A DNA stretch of 64,000 nt, from positions 11,454,157 through 11,518,156 of the forward strand of contig OU015566.1 of NCBI GenBank assembly GCA_907165135.1. Reading direction: 5' to 3'. Shown piece by piece: positions 46,749 to 57,727 of the stretch. Numbering within the stretch: position 1 is the stretch's first letter; every line of letters starts with the position of its first letter. Under the pieces are notes generated by a model. The model saw nothing but the letters and a program-made list of their open reading frames with translations, was not told where the DNA came from and searched no databases. The stretch is from Oikopleura dioica. Its lineage: Eukaryota > Chordata > Appendicularia > Copelata > Oikopleuridae. Both the position numbers and the translations under genes were made by a program.

Positions 46749-48083
46749 ATGAGAAACAAGTACATTTTGTTCTTGGGAGATTCTGTTCAGGGAAAAGGTT
46801 GTCTAATTTTACCTAATCAAAGGGCTCGAAAAAGATTCATTTAGATAATCCGAGATTTCGATTGGTGAAAGCTCTTTTTTGACACTTTTGATAGGTCGAA
46901 AATTATTTTTCTGTAGAAGCCTTTTTGAAGAGAGCATTTTACAAAGATTTCGTGGCGATGCTCCACAACGGAATGATGCTTACGTCCAAGGAAATCCGCG
47001 AAGCATCGGAGTACTCTTTCCGCCAAGATCGAGTTCTATTCACGACGGAGAAGCACAACGGAAAAGAATACTGCGAAATCCGCGAGTACAAGGGAATCCA
47101 GCCAAACGCCAAGGAAGAAAAAGAAAAGCAAGTCGAAGCGAGATGGAAAGACAAGTTCCTGGTTCGATTCGCTTTCATCACAAGAATTTGGGACGAGAAT
47201 GAAAACGGAGCCAATCGAATCAAAGATATTCTCGACATTTTGACAAAGGATGTCTTCCCAGATGTCATCGTTGTCAATTCTCTGTTCTGGGATGTGGAAA
47301 AGTACCGCGACAGTTGGATCAGCGAGGAAAGATGCTTTGAAAAATACTCGAAGAATATGCACGAATTCTTGGGATACTTCAATGAGATCCAAATCAAGGC
47401 GATTCGGGAAGAGAGGCTGAAGAAACCGACGGTGAAGATTTGGAGGTCGTCGATGAATATTAGCAATTATGCGAGATCGGGGTTTATTGATGCTTCGACG
47501 AACACGGAGTTTTTGAAAGACAAAATTGATAAAGCCAACGCTTCAAATATCAAAATCGTAAAAGGTACAGAAAGTCAAGAAGCCTCTTAATTCGAGGAAT
47601 AATTCGTAAAAGCCGCGCTTCGCGCAGATCATTTTTAACTGGAAGCCTCTTACTTTCGATAAATTTGACTTGTAGATAATGGATGGGATCTACTGGACGC
47701 TCATTATCTGATGGAACCTTCAGTGGAAATCTTCCGCGCGGCTGATGGAATTCACTGGACTCCATCCGCACACAGGTTTCTGACTTGCGCTCTTCTTTCC
47801 CACATCGCGCTGGCTACAGGAGAGGGGCTTCCCAACTTGCCGACGAATGTAAAGCTCAAGAACGGATTGACGAGAATGTCGGCCGATGAATATAATGACA
47901 TGGTGAAGAATTATTCTGATGATGTTGAAGTTCCAGGAAAGGATCGAAGAATTTTCAGGTTAAAAACACATTTTTCACGGATAAATTTGCGATCCTCGAA
48001 AAAGAGTTCAACCCTGCATTCGAAGACTAAATTTCCCCGTTGATTTTCGCATCACTAAAATCGTACGCGCATTCCGCCCGTGA
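46749..48083 (+). CDS. PCED1: PC-esterase domain-containing protein 1-like
   Basis: Exons 46749-46797, 46917-47564, 47676-47958 and probably 48026-48083; about 345 aa. The SGNH/PC-esterase motifs are present: 'ILFLGDSVQ' (nucleophile Ser), 'AFYKDFVAMLHNGMML', 'DVIVVNSLFWDVEKY' (the N-S-x-x-W-D block) and the catalytic 'DGIHWTPSAHRFLT' (D-x-x-H). The family (FAM113/PCED1) is predicted to act on acyl or glycan esters. With canonical GT-AG splicing the first junction inserts 'GKEAFLK' between GDSVQ and RAFYKD; relatives read GDSxQR directly, so a non-canonical GG-AG splice is an alternative. The last exon is tentative. Confidence 0.8.
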
Positions 48084-48363
48084 CTGAGACGACGCGACCA
48101 ATCAGCGTGCAGCTCGAGGCGCCCACTCCAATCGCCGCGTTAGTGAAAATCTTTCTCCGTTTTTTCCTCCGGGAAGCTTCTCTTCCCTTAATTTTTGACT
48201 GCAAGAGATGGCAAGAAGCAATTTTCAAAGAGAGAAAATCTCCTCTTCAGGGTTCCTATCGAAAACTTTAGCGCTAACTTGTGAATTTTGATTAGAAAAC
48301 CACTGCCAATTGAAAAAACTTTGATGAAAAACCTATTCCTAAATTTTTTAGACTGAAGTCGGC

Positions 48364-49086
<723 letters not shown>

Positions 49087-49267
49087 ACTGTTCTTGGATT
49101 GTCTCTTACTGCCCTCCGGTGGAGATACTTCTCGAATGTTCTATTTCTCTTGTGAGATAATAAACTGTCACCAGGAGAAAATATTACTTTCTGAGAACAT
49201 TAAAAAATCTTCAAAAAAGCCCATTTTTGAATCTTTTTTCATTTCAGACCGTATCGGATAGTCAAAT

Positions 49268-49735
49268 ATGCCATTGAAGGTCGACCTTCTCAACCCCTCT
49301 CTCGACTCTCAGAGACGATGCCACAAGAAGAAGCGGTTAGTGCAGAGCCCCAACTCCTACTTCATGGATGTTAAATGCCCAGGCTGCTACAAGATCAAGG
49401 TATTTTAGAGGAAAAATCAGAGCTTCAGAGGCGCCCCAAATTGTTATTTTTGAGCCCTTCGGAAACGAGCTCAAATCAACTGATCCACATCAGTTCTTGC
49501 CAGGAGATCTTTCCGGTCCATTTTCCCATCATTTCTGAAAATGACGCTGGGCGATTCTTACTGCGCAATGTTCGCTCTCGAGCAATACTTCTCAACCTTT
49601 CTAGTGACTTGCATTTAGACCGTCTTCTCCCACGCTCAGGTCCCCTCCGTGTGCACCGGCTGCCACATGGTCCTCTGCCGACCAACTGGTGGTAAAGCTC
49701 GACTTACCCAGGGCTGCCAATTCCGAAAGAAGTAA
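49268..49735 (+). CDS. RPS27: 40S ribosomal protein S27 (eS27)
   Basis: Exons 49268-49399 and 49619-49735, phase 0; 82 aa. '[19 protein letters not shown]' and 'PGCYKIKTVFSHAQ' match human RPS27, and all four zinc-ribbon cysteines are present (CPGC and CTGC), followed by '[13 protein letters not shown]'. It lies 181 bp downstream of RPL36A on the same strand. Confidence 0.97.
49501..49563 (+). ncRNA. Candidate H/ACA-type hairpin in RPS27 intron
   Basis: Basal CAG/CTG and the same loop strands GAGATCTT and CGATTCTTA as in the RPL36A intron, but the upper stem is CCGG/CTGG plus CATTTTC/GAAAATG. Upstream, a GAGC..GCTC hairpin is followed by AAATCA, which fits the H-box pattern ANANNA. Conservation of loop strands with substituted but still paired stems suggests a guide RNA. 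Confidence 0.45.
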
Positions 49736-50592
49736 ATTCCAAAAGAATGAAACCCGGAGCATCGATTGGACAGAGCTCATAAACTGTAACCATGATTGTT
49801 CCACTATAATCTTTCCGGAATAAAAAAAAAACTCATAAAAACTGTCAAGATTTTCAAAAATCCTTGAAATGAAATCTTTCTTTGTTGTTTTCTTTCTAGA
49901 TAGTCTTTCATTTTACGTTTATGTTGATTGCAGGCAGCGAACTGTGCTAGTTATGAGAAGTTATTTTTACAAACCGTAGTAAATAATTTAATCTGAAATA
50001 CAAATTCAATCTTCTGTAAATCAAAAAGCCGCCTTGAGGAAATTTTTCAAAAAGCCGTGTTGAGCGCGGCTACTGTCTCAGTTGCTCAAAGCCGCTAGTG
50101 ACTTCGCGATTTCTATAATAACAAAAACAGCTCAGCTTTCTAGTCATCAGCCAAGTTAATCCATTTTCTTGTAAATCTGCATTTGGTTCAACAAAAAAAA
50201 ACTGAAAGAAAAGCTGACCATAGACTGGTATAAGCAAGTTATTGTTAGAATTCAGCGAGTCTCAGAGAGGTACTCCTGTTTTATATCCTTGATTAGTTTC
50301 AAAAAGTAGTTCAATCAAAGCCAAATGCCTCGTAAAATAATTCTCCGACAGGTCAATAAAAATTTATGCCAATTTTGAGTGTCCGGCCTGATCAGCCCAT
50401 TCTTGCTTGCTCCGACAAATCTAAAAATCAATTGTTAGCCTTACTGCCAGAGAGGAATGGTTATTGTCCCGTATCCATGGCGAGACTTCCATTACACCTC
50501 ACCTTGCATAAGACGCATCGATGGAAAGAATAAAAAATGATTTTTTAGAAAATTGAGAATTGGACAAATAGAGATTCGAGAATCAGCAAAAA
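49736..50592. other. Intergenic, RPS27 to SUGT1
   Basis: Contains AATAAA (about 49820) for RPS27. No gene is seen. Confidence 0.5.
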
Positions 50593-52212
50593 ATGAGCGG
50601 TGTGAAAAGGGACTGGTACCAATCGAACGAAAGAGTCATTCTAGCGCTCCTGACGAAGGCATGCTCAGAAGTGCAAGTTCAGTTTGAAAGGGATTCTGTC
50701 ACCGTTAGCGGCATCAATAAAGGTAATTTTTGCTTAAGAATAAACGGTTTTTATTTTTTATTGAATTTCAAGAATGATTATTCATTTGAGAATTTGGTGA
50801 AATTGGTATTTACGACATAGATCTTGATTAATGAGCCTTCCATATTGTTATTCGCTTGGGTCAAATCAAGTTTAATGAGCCGGAATGAGCCCGGTATATA
50901 TTCAGTTTGTTTTGAATGTAAAACTAAAAGAAATGACTAGACGTTCAGTTTTCATAACGTGAAATTCACGCACTATTGTTTTATTCAAGAGATGTTTAAC
51001 TTTTTAATTCTCATTGTACTATCCAAACTTTGAAATTACTCGGCAAATAATCATCATTTACGGAAAGAGAAAACTCTAAAGGAAGCTATTTTTATGCACA
51101 ATGACGTAACGATAACTTATCTGCAACATTTCAAATAGAAACAGTATCAAAATTCCTAGGATCTACAAGCTAGGACTAAAAACGGCTTATTTCTGCATAT
51201 CCGGTACTACTACTGGATCCTACGCCTCACATAAATCAACATTAAATCGAGTTCAATATTAAATATTTGCGCTTTTTCACTCCCTATAACGACCTGAATT
51301 TTCGGCAAATATTGTCAACTCGACTTATTTTTTTCAAATTATTTTTTAGAGGGAAATGCATTCACAGAAGTGGTGGAACTCGCCTGCGAAATCGTCCCAA
51401 AACAGTCGACTTTTAAAACAATGTCGACGAAGATTGAGCTGCGGCTGATGAAAGCAGATCCGGGCTTGCGCTGGGAGCAATTAGAAAAACAAAGTCTTCA
51501 CGAGATAAAGCAGCCAGTCAAGCATAACCAGACCAAGGATTGGGACAAGCTGGCCAAAGAAGCTGCCGAACAAGAGGATAAAGATATTGAGCAGGGTGGC
51601 GGTGATGCAGCGCTTCAGCAAATGTTCAAAGTGAGTGGTTAGAATATTTTCCCGCAAGATATTTCTGGGTTCGAACAAAATCAAGAACCCGACTGCTTCT
51701 TCGAGTAAAAGTACGAAAAAGCCAAACTTTCTTCTACTTGAAGCCGCGGCTGAGATAGTCGAACCTTCTTGACACAACCGCTGTCAATTTTTTATATTTA
51801 ATCTGCAGCAAGTATTTAAATTAGCCTCTAAATATTTCAAAAGAACAATCGGGGATCTCAAAGATCAACTGAGAATTCAATTGAAAGAGACTCACCAACA
51901 CCTGGTTGTTATACAAACTTCCTCGCCCGTAAACTTTTGTATTTACTACTTTGCCACTTACACTGGCCACATAAAAAGTTCGCAGAGCTAGAGAAGAAGA
52001 ATGCTTTTATTATTTTTATCGCTCTTCGTTTATTAACCTCTCTCTCTTAGAAAATCTACGCTAATGCGAACGAAGACACCAAGAGAGCGATGATGAAGAG
52101 CTTCCAAGAATCCAACGGGACAGTTCTTTCCACAAACTGGAACGAAATCGGCTCCAAGAAAACAGAGACAAAACCGCCAGATAGCATGGAGTTCAAGAAA
52201 TGGGACTCTTAG
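50593..52212 (+). CDS. SUGT1: SGT1/SUGT1-like co-chaperone without TPR domain
   Basis: Exons 50593-50722, 51350-51630 and 52051-52212; 190 aa. CS domain: 'RDWYQSNERVILALLTKA', 'EIVPKQSTFKTMSTKIELRL' and 'GLRWEQLE'. SGS domain: 'KDWDKLAKEA', 'GGDAALQQMF', 'KRAMMKSFQESNGTVLSTNW' and 'DSMEFKKWDS'. SGT1 bridges HSP90 to SCF ligases and kinetochore assembly. The N-terminal TPR of animal and plant SGT1 is absent: the protein starts directly at the CS domain from a good ATG (aaaaATGagc), with no TPR exons in the 850 bp upstream. Confidence 0.92.
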
Positions 52213-52566
52213 AGCTTCAATTTGCAAGATGGACAAAATTTAGCAATATCTCTTTTTTTCAATCACTGTATTTTTTTTAACTTTTTGCACTCAATTGGGC
52301 CAGCAAAATTGAATGACGAATGCATCCATAGAAACCTTTATTGACTATTTTATTGTATCTTCATGCTGTTTATATTTTTATGTCATCTTCCTGAGTAACA
52401 CGCTCCAGCGGAAATTGATGCATTCACCGTTCTGATATTTGCGCAAAGATGAATGCTTTATTACCCGCTTCTTTATTGACGCGTTCGTAATTTTCATTCC
52501 TCAACGCCATTTTTTTCCAACTTGATTCCAACCATTTGTCATTTTAGAAATTGAGAAATCGAAATC
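52213..52566. other. Intergenic, short
   Basis: AT-rich; nothing recognised. Confidence 0.4.
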
Positions 52567-53974
52567 ATGGCCCAAGCGCTGAAAGATAGCCTTTTGGATT
52601 TTAACAAGGTGCGGGCGTTTCAAGAGTTTTGCGGAATTAGAGAATGCAAAGAAGATGATCCTCGGGGAGAAGACGCCATTGTCAGGTAATAGACTCTCTG
52701 TCCAGCCAGTCTAGTCATCTGACCGTAATTAGTGAATCACAGCCAGAAAGAAAAGCGAGACAGCAGAGCGCTCGATTCCGCGCCACAAAACCCTGGCTCC
52801 ATGAATTCTTCATGCTCGGATCTGTCTTTGGCACCGAAATCTTTTACATTACCTACTTGCCCCTGATCTTCTGGGGATACGAAAATTGGACTGGGCGACG
52901 TCTTGTCCAGGTATGAAACTCCTTTCAATCTCTTTCTATTCTTTCGTCCCTCTTAGATCTGGGTGATTACGATGTACATCGGCCAAGTTCTCAAAGAGTT
53001 CTGCCAAATGCCTCGCCCAACCAGTCCTCCAGCTTTTCCGATGGAACCGAACTTCAAGGTAAACGCCGTGTTCAAATGTCAACCCTTTTCTAAAATCTTT
53101 TCAGGCAGAATTCGGATTTCCTTCAACTCATTCCATCGCTGGAGCTTCCCTCGCTTTCGGCACGCTCCTCTCCATCTGTGGAACTCAAGACGCAATCTTT
53201 CCCTTCGCTCTTCTCGTTGCTACTGCTTTTACTGCTTGGGTCGCTCTTTCCCGCCTCTACAAAGGTACCTATTCTTTCCTCTAGCCCCTTTCTTACCCGG
53301 TTCAGGAATGCATTCCATCCTCGACATCCTTGGCGGCCTGGCCATATCTGCGCTGTATCTCTTTTTCGGCTGGCAACACTTGGACAAAGTCGACCACTAC
53401 ATTCGAACTGTTCCATTTTCACCTATCATTTGCCTCGCTTCCAACTTCGTCCTCGGCTGGTTCTACCCCAACGGCGACTGTCCTTCTCGAAAAGATACGA
53501 TCATCATTCTTGGAGTCGGCGCTGGAGTCAACATTGCCAACTGGCTCAACTACAAACAAGGTCAGTTATAAATAAAAAGAGGATAGGAAAATATCATATT
53601 TTAAATATGAAAATCGAAGAATTTTTTCTTAGCAAAGATTCCCTTCGCTAATCAGATTAGATTCGTTTTCCTTTTCAAATTTTGGAATTCTCAACAACAT
53701 TTCAGGCCTGGACTACGACATCTACGACCAACCTGAGTGGCACATCATCTTCTTCCGCGTCATCCACGGACTGCTACTGACCGCTGGTGCTCGGGAAGTT
53801 GCTAAGACGGCCATGAAGTCCCTCCTTTCTAAGGTCTTCGGCCCGATCACCTCCGAAAACATTCGAAAACAAGCGATCGAAGTACCCCTTCAGTACTTTA
53901 CTTATACTTTCGTCGGTTTCACCGCTGTCTACCTCGCTCCACTTCTGTTTCTCAACCTCGGGCTGTATCGCTAA
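52567..53974 (+). CDS. SGPP: Sphingosine-1-phosphate phosphatase
   Basis: Exons 52567-52685, 52733-52910, 52957-53058, 53105-53264, 53306-53560 and 53706-53974; about 360 aa. It is a multipass LPP-type phosphatase with the three motifs in order: 'LKEFCQMPRP' (KxxxxxxRP), 'FPSTHS' (PSxH) and 'SRLYKGMHSILD' (SRxxxxxHxxxD). 'EIFYITYLPLIFWGYENWT' and 'WVITMYIGQV' match SGPP1/2 rather than other PAP2 enzymes. It dephosphorylates S1P in the ER. The acceptor CCGTAATTAG|TGAATC was chosen to keep frame. Confidence 0.93.
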
Positions 53975-54949
53975 TTTCCAAAACCAATCATACTTCTTGT
54001 ACTTCTTACCTCTCTTTTCCTCTTGTTGATAATTTTTATTTTCGCTCTGTATCCGATGTATTATACAATCTTTTTAAATCCCTGATTTCTCATAGTTCAT
54101 GATGGCGTTGATCAAAACATTTATCCAATCTGAATGAGTTTAACAACGCTTGAAAATAATTCCAGATGCCAATATTATTATTTTATAATATAAGTATCAA
54201 AGTTTATCTATTATATACCTGAAATTAATTATTCCTTCTTCAAGAAAAAATAAAATGAAAAAATATAAATATCGCTTTACTAAAAAGTTCTGAATAAGAA
54301 TTATTTGAGTCTTCTATGATTCAAGCTTCTGGCCAATAAGATTTTGATATTTGTGAACCTAGCCAATGAAATTGAAGCATTGAAAGATGGAAATTTATTC
54401 TGCTCTTTCAGTAGAATCAGCACATTGACGGATTACAAAGTCTCAGATCTCAAAAAATATTCTCTTACTTGATTTCATAGACCGTTATCCTTGATTTAGT
54501 TCAATTTTACCCTCGTCAGATTTTTTTTATCTGTTATTTTTGTTAAAGCTTTAAACCTTTTGTTATTGTCAATAACTTATTGATCAAAGTTCTGCCTAAA
54601 AACTGTCCCTACTTGTTCTATTGATTCTAGAACCCGCTTTATTTTTCCAAAAAATCAGTATCAACAGCATAACATCTCATTTTCGCCACTTTACTATCAC
54701 CTTTTGCACAACTTCATCCCTCTTCTGTTTCTCATTCGTCTTCCAGTTACTTTCCTTTCTTCCAGCGCGGCGGAGGACCCACCCGTGGGAACCCCTAGCT
54801 GAATCAAAGATTGGTTCTGACCGCTCGCGAAGCGCCAAAACACAGAATTTCGCGAGTTTCTTCGCGTTTCTTGAGAAAGAAAAACTAAACCAAAGAGAAC
54901 TCTTCACAAACCAACAGAGCTTTTACTAACGAAAATTATTTGCTTCAGA
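53975..54949. other. Intergenic, SGPP to next gene
   Basis: AT-rich for about 650 bp, then a CT-rich stretch before the next start. Nothing recognised. Confidence 0.4.
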
Positions 54950-55536
54950 ATGCTTTCCCGACTTGCTCGACCCGTTGCCCGAACTGCTGTCCGATTTGGA
55001 TCCAGCGTAAGTTTAATTTCTTCAGAAAGAGGATGAAATTTGCTTTTCCGATTGATTTTTAAAGAACAAGTCGTAAATGATAGACTAAAAGCACTAGGCA
55101 TCAGCTCTTTTTATCACAAAAACATCTGGTTTTTGTTGTAGTAAAATTTGTAGAGCCCAAATCTCTTTTCTGAAAAAAATTCAATTTCAAAGATTCAAAT
55201 GACTCATATTTCTACGAGAAGAGTGAATTTTCGATTCATTTAATAAAGCGAAAGTGGTCAATTTTGCCTCCTACGCCCTCATCTCTTCAAATTACTGTAT
55301 CCGTTGATAGAATTTATCATGAAAATATCGGTCAATAAGTCACATAACATTCTGACTCCGTTTTGGAGCAACGACCTTATCCCCTTTTTCAGGAAAACAA
55401 GTTCGCCATCACCAAGGAAATGAAGATCTCCATGGGCGCTTCCGTCTTCTTCGGCGCCGCCTTCTACAACTTCATCCGAGGCAACATCAACCCCGGCACC
55501 AACCCCGTCAACTACGTCCCCAAGAGCGCTCTCTAA
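54950..55536 (+). CDS. Small mitochondrial inner-membrane-type protein
   Basis: Exons 54950-55006 and 55393-55536, phase 0; 66 aa. The N-terminus 'MLSRLARPVARTAVRFGSS' is a typical Arg-rich, acid-free mitochondrial presequence. One helix, 'ISMGASVFFGAAFYNFIRG', follows, then a Pro/Asn-rich tail ending VPKSAL. The size and layout suit a small respiratory-chain subunit (such as a COX or NDUF accessory), but no specific family is recognised. GC-biased codon use in exon 2 suggests high expression. Confidence 0.7.
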
Positions 55537-55698
55537 ATTCCCAAAACCCGAAAACGACGATCAAGAAATCGACGATTATTTATTTTCATGAACCGTTATT
55601 TCCCATTCCTTTTTCTTTTAAGGAATCTGTTCTAAATTGAAACATTAGCCTTGAATAAAATAACAAAAACATCCGACTATCACGTGTCTTTCTCTAGA

Positions 55699-57727
55699 AT
55701 GTTGTCCCGCGCAGCTTTATCAGTCCCCCGCCGAGCAGCAACCAAATTCGTTCTCGCACAAGAGGTCGATGGAAAGTTGGTCAAGGCGAACATGGAGTGG
55801 GCAGATGTTCAAGCCACGAAAGTTTCAGGTTAGAGCTGGGAAGATCCTGGCCCCAGCGGTAAAAATAGTAGACTTTATATTTATGCAGAAATTTCTCGAA
55901 TAATGTCGAAATGATAATGAAGAACTCTGTTCATAATTTTTACAGACTCTAGAATAAAAACCTACTATTATGGTTCCTGAAATAACGAATCCGCTTGCGG
56001 CTTCGAGAGAACAAAAGCAAAGCTGCGGCTTTACGAAACGGGGCTTTTGAACTATTTTTTCTCGAAGCTAAAGAGTCATGGGCGGCTCCGGGCAAGAGTG
56101 ATCTCCCCTCCGAGAGAGGGATGAGGTGCAGGGCCGTACTCAGCAGCGCCGGGGGTCTATCCGACGCTGCGGCACTTCCCCACACTCACCCCCCTCACGA
56201 AGTGAGAAGAGCTTTATTGAAAATTTTCTTCAGTTAATAATTTGTGTAATCAGTATTTAGAACAGTCGAACAAAATACAGTTTCAATTAGGAACAGAAAT
56301 TATAATAAAGTTCTTCTCAAGCAAATTTGTCGTCTCAAATTGAGACTCTCAATCGTGATTGAAATGTATAATGATGCGATGGGAAATTCACATATGACGC
56401 GTCCCATCATATCACTGTTTGACGTGACGTCGTGTGAACAGACAAAGGTTTGTCTTTTGATAATTATAATGATAAAGATTGTCTGGCTGACATCTCGTCT
56501 TTCCAACAAAATAAATTTCTTCTGACATAAAACTGCAACGATTTCAAGTGATCCTCTTCTCCACTGATCCACTTTTCTCCACTGATCGTCTCTTAGCAGC
56601 TTCCGAATCTCTTCTTGTCTTCTTTTATATTTTCAATCTTCTTCCATAAATAAATTTTCATCTTAACGAGCCAATATCTTCACACGAAGCTCCAATCGAA
56701 TTGAAAACAAAATATCTTGACCATCGGAAATTATAAGCAAATTTATAATTTGAAATCCAACCAAATAAAATAATTCCAATTTGTCCGCCATAAATCTCAT
56801 CAATAAAGAATAGAAAAAAACAAATTTATCCATTTCAAGGTCCCCATAATTGGCGAGGCTTCAACATTCAAGAAAAAAGATAAAATAAGTTCCACTTTTC
56901 AATATTTCTGAGTCCAACGGTGGCCAAAAAATCGTATCCATTGATAATTTAGATCCAATAATTAATCGAAAACATCCAAAAATCGTAAATGTTGACCAGA
57001 TTCCAAAAATCTTACGGAAAAAAGCGGCGAGCGGTCGATTCTCTCTTACAGCAGCAAGGCAAAAAGAAATATTTTTTTTTTTTTAAAAACCCAATCATCT
57101 TCCTGAGACGTGAGATCTTTCACTTCAGTTCACCAGTAAAGAGTCATGGGCGGCTCCGGGCAAGAGTGATCTCCCCTCCGAGAGAGGGATGAGGTGCAGG
57201 GCCGTACTCAGCAGCGCCGGGGGTCTATCCGACGCTGCGGCACTTCCCCACAAAGCCACGAGCGGCTTCTCGATTTATTTTTTTCATGATTGTTAAATCC
57301 GCTGACTGTTCTGTTTAGTCAACATTTCTGGCGAAGAATTCATCGGAAAAGCTTTCCAATTCAAGAAAATCATCGCTACTGAAGTAGAAGGCACTATTGA
57401 GTGGGTCAAAACCTTCAGTCGGCAACAGATGAAAGACAACAATAAGAAGTGGTTCGGCTTGGTGCAAATAACAAAGGGCGATATTGGTGCTAAAGAAATC
57501 ATTTTTCATCCGGTAGTAGCGCTTTTTCTAGGCGTAGGGGATGAGTTTTGTTTAGGAAGAAAAAGAAGAATTTGATGTCTGCAGAAAGAAGTTGGATGAT
57601 CGGGACCAAGTCGTCAAGATAGTTTTTGATGTCGTTTTGCACAAGGATCGGAAGACTGTTACAAATATGAGGGTACATCCCTACTTGTCTCATTTTTTAC
57701 CTAATTTTATCATTTCAGCTCTTGTAA
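55699..57727 (+). CDS. Unknown protein with mitochondrial-type N-terminus
   Basis: Exons 55699-55828, 57319-57512, 57556-57672 and 57719-57727; 149 aa, phases consistent. The N-terminus 'MLSRAALSVPRRAATKFVLA' again looks like a mitochondrial presequence and resembles that of the preceding gene. The rest is soluble and charged ('ATEVEGTIEWVKTFSRQQMK', 'KWFGLVQITKGD') with no recognised domain. The first intron (about 1.5 kb, unusually long here) carries two identical 116-bp GC-rich copies. Exon 1 could belong to a separate gene; the in-frame GT-AG join argues that it does not. Confidence 0.5.
56069..56184 (+). repeat. GC-rich 116-bp repeat, copy 1
   Basis: Identical by eye over 116 bp to 57137-57252. 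Contains strong potential helices: GCAGCG..CGCTGC capped by GGGTCTAT, and TCCCCTC/GAGGGA, closed by GAGT/ACTC. Ends in CACTTCCCCACA. Its base composition is very different from the AT-rich flanks. Confidence 0.85.
57137..57252 (+). repeat. GC-rich 116-bp repeat, copy 2
   Basis: Same sequence and orientation as 56069-56184, 1068 bp downstream in the same intron; the flanks on both sides are unrelated. Confidence 0.85.

Noticed and set aside
46939-47466. 175-codon antisense frame
   Set aside because: Mirror of the PCED1 exon at 46917-47564, which has clear homology on the + strand.
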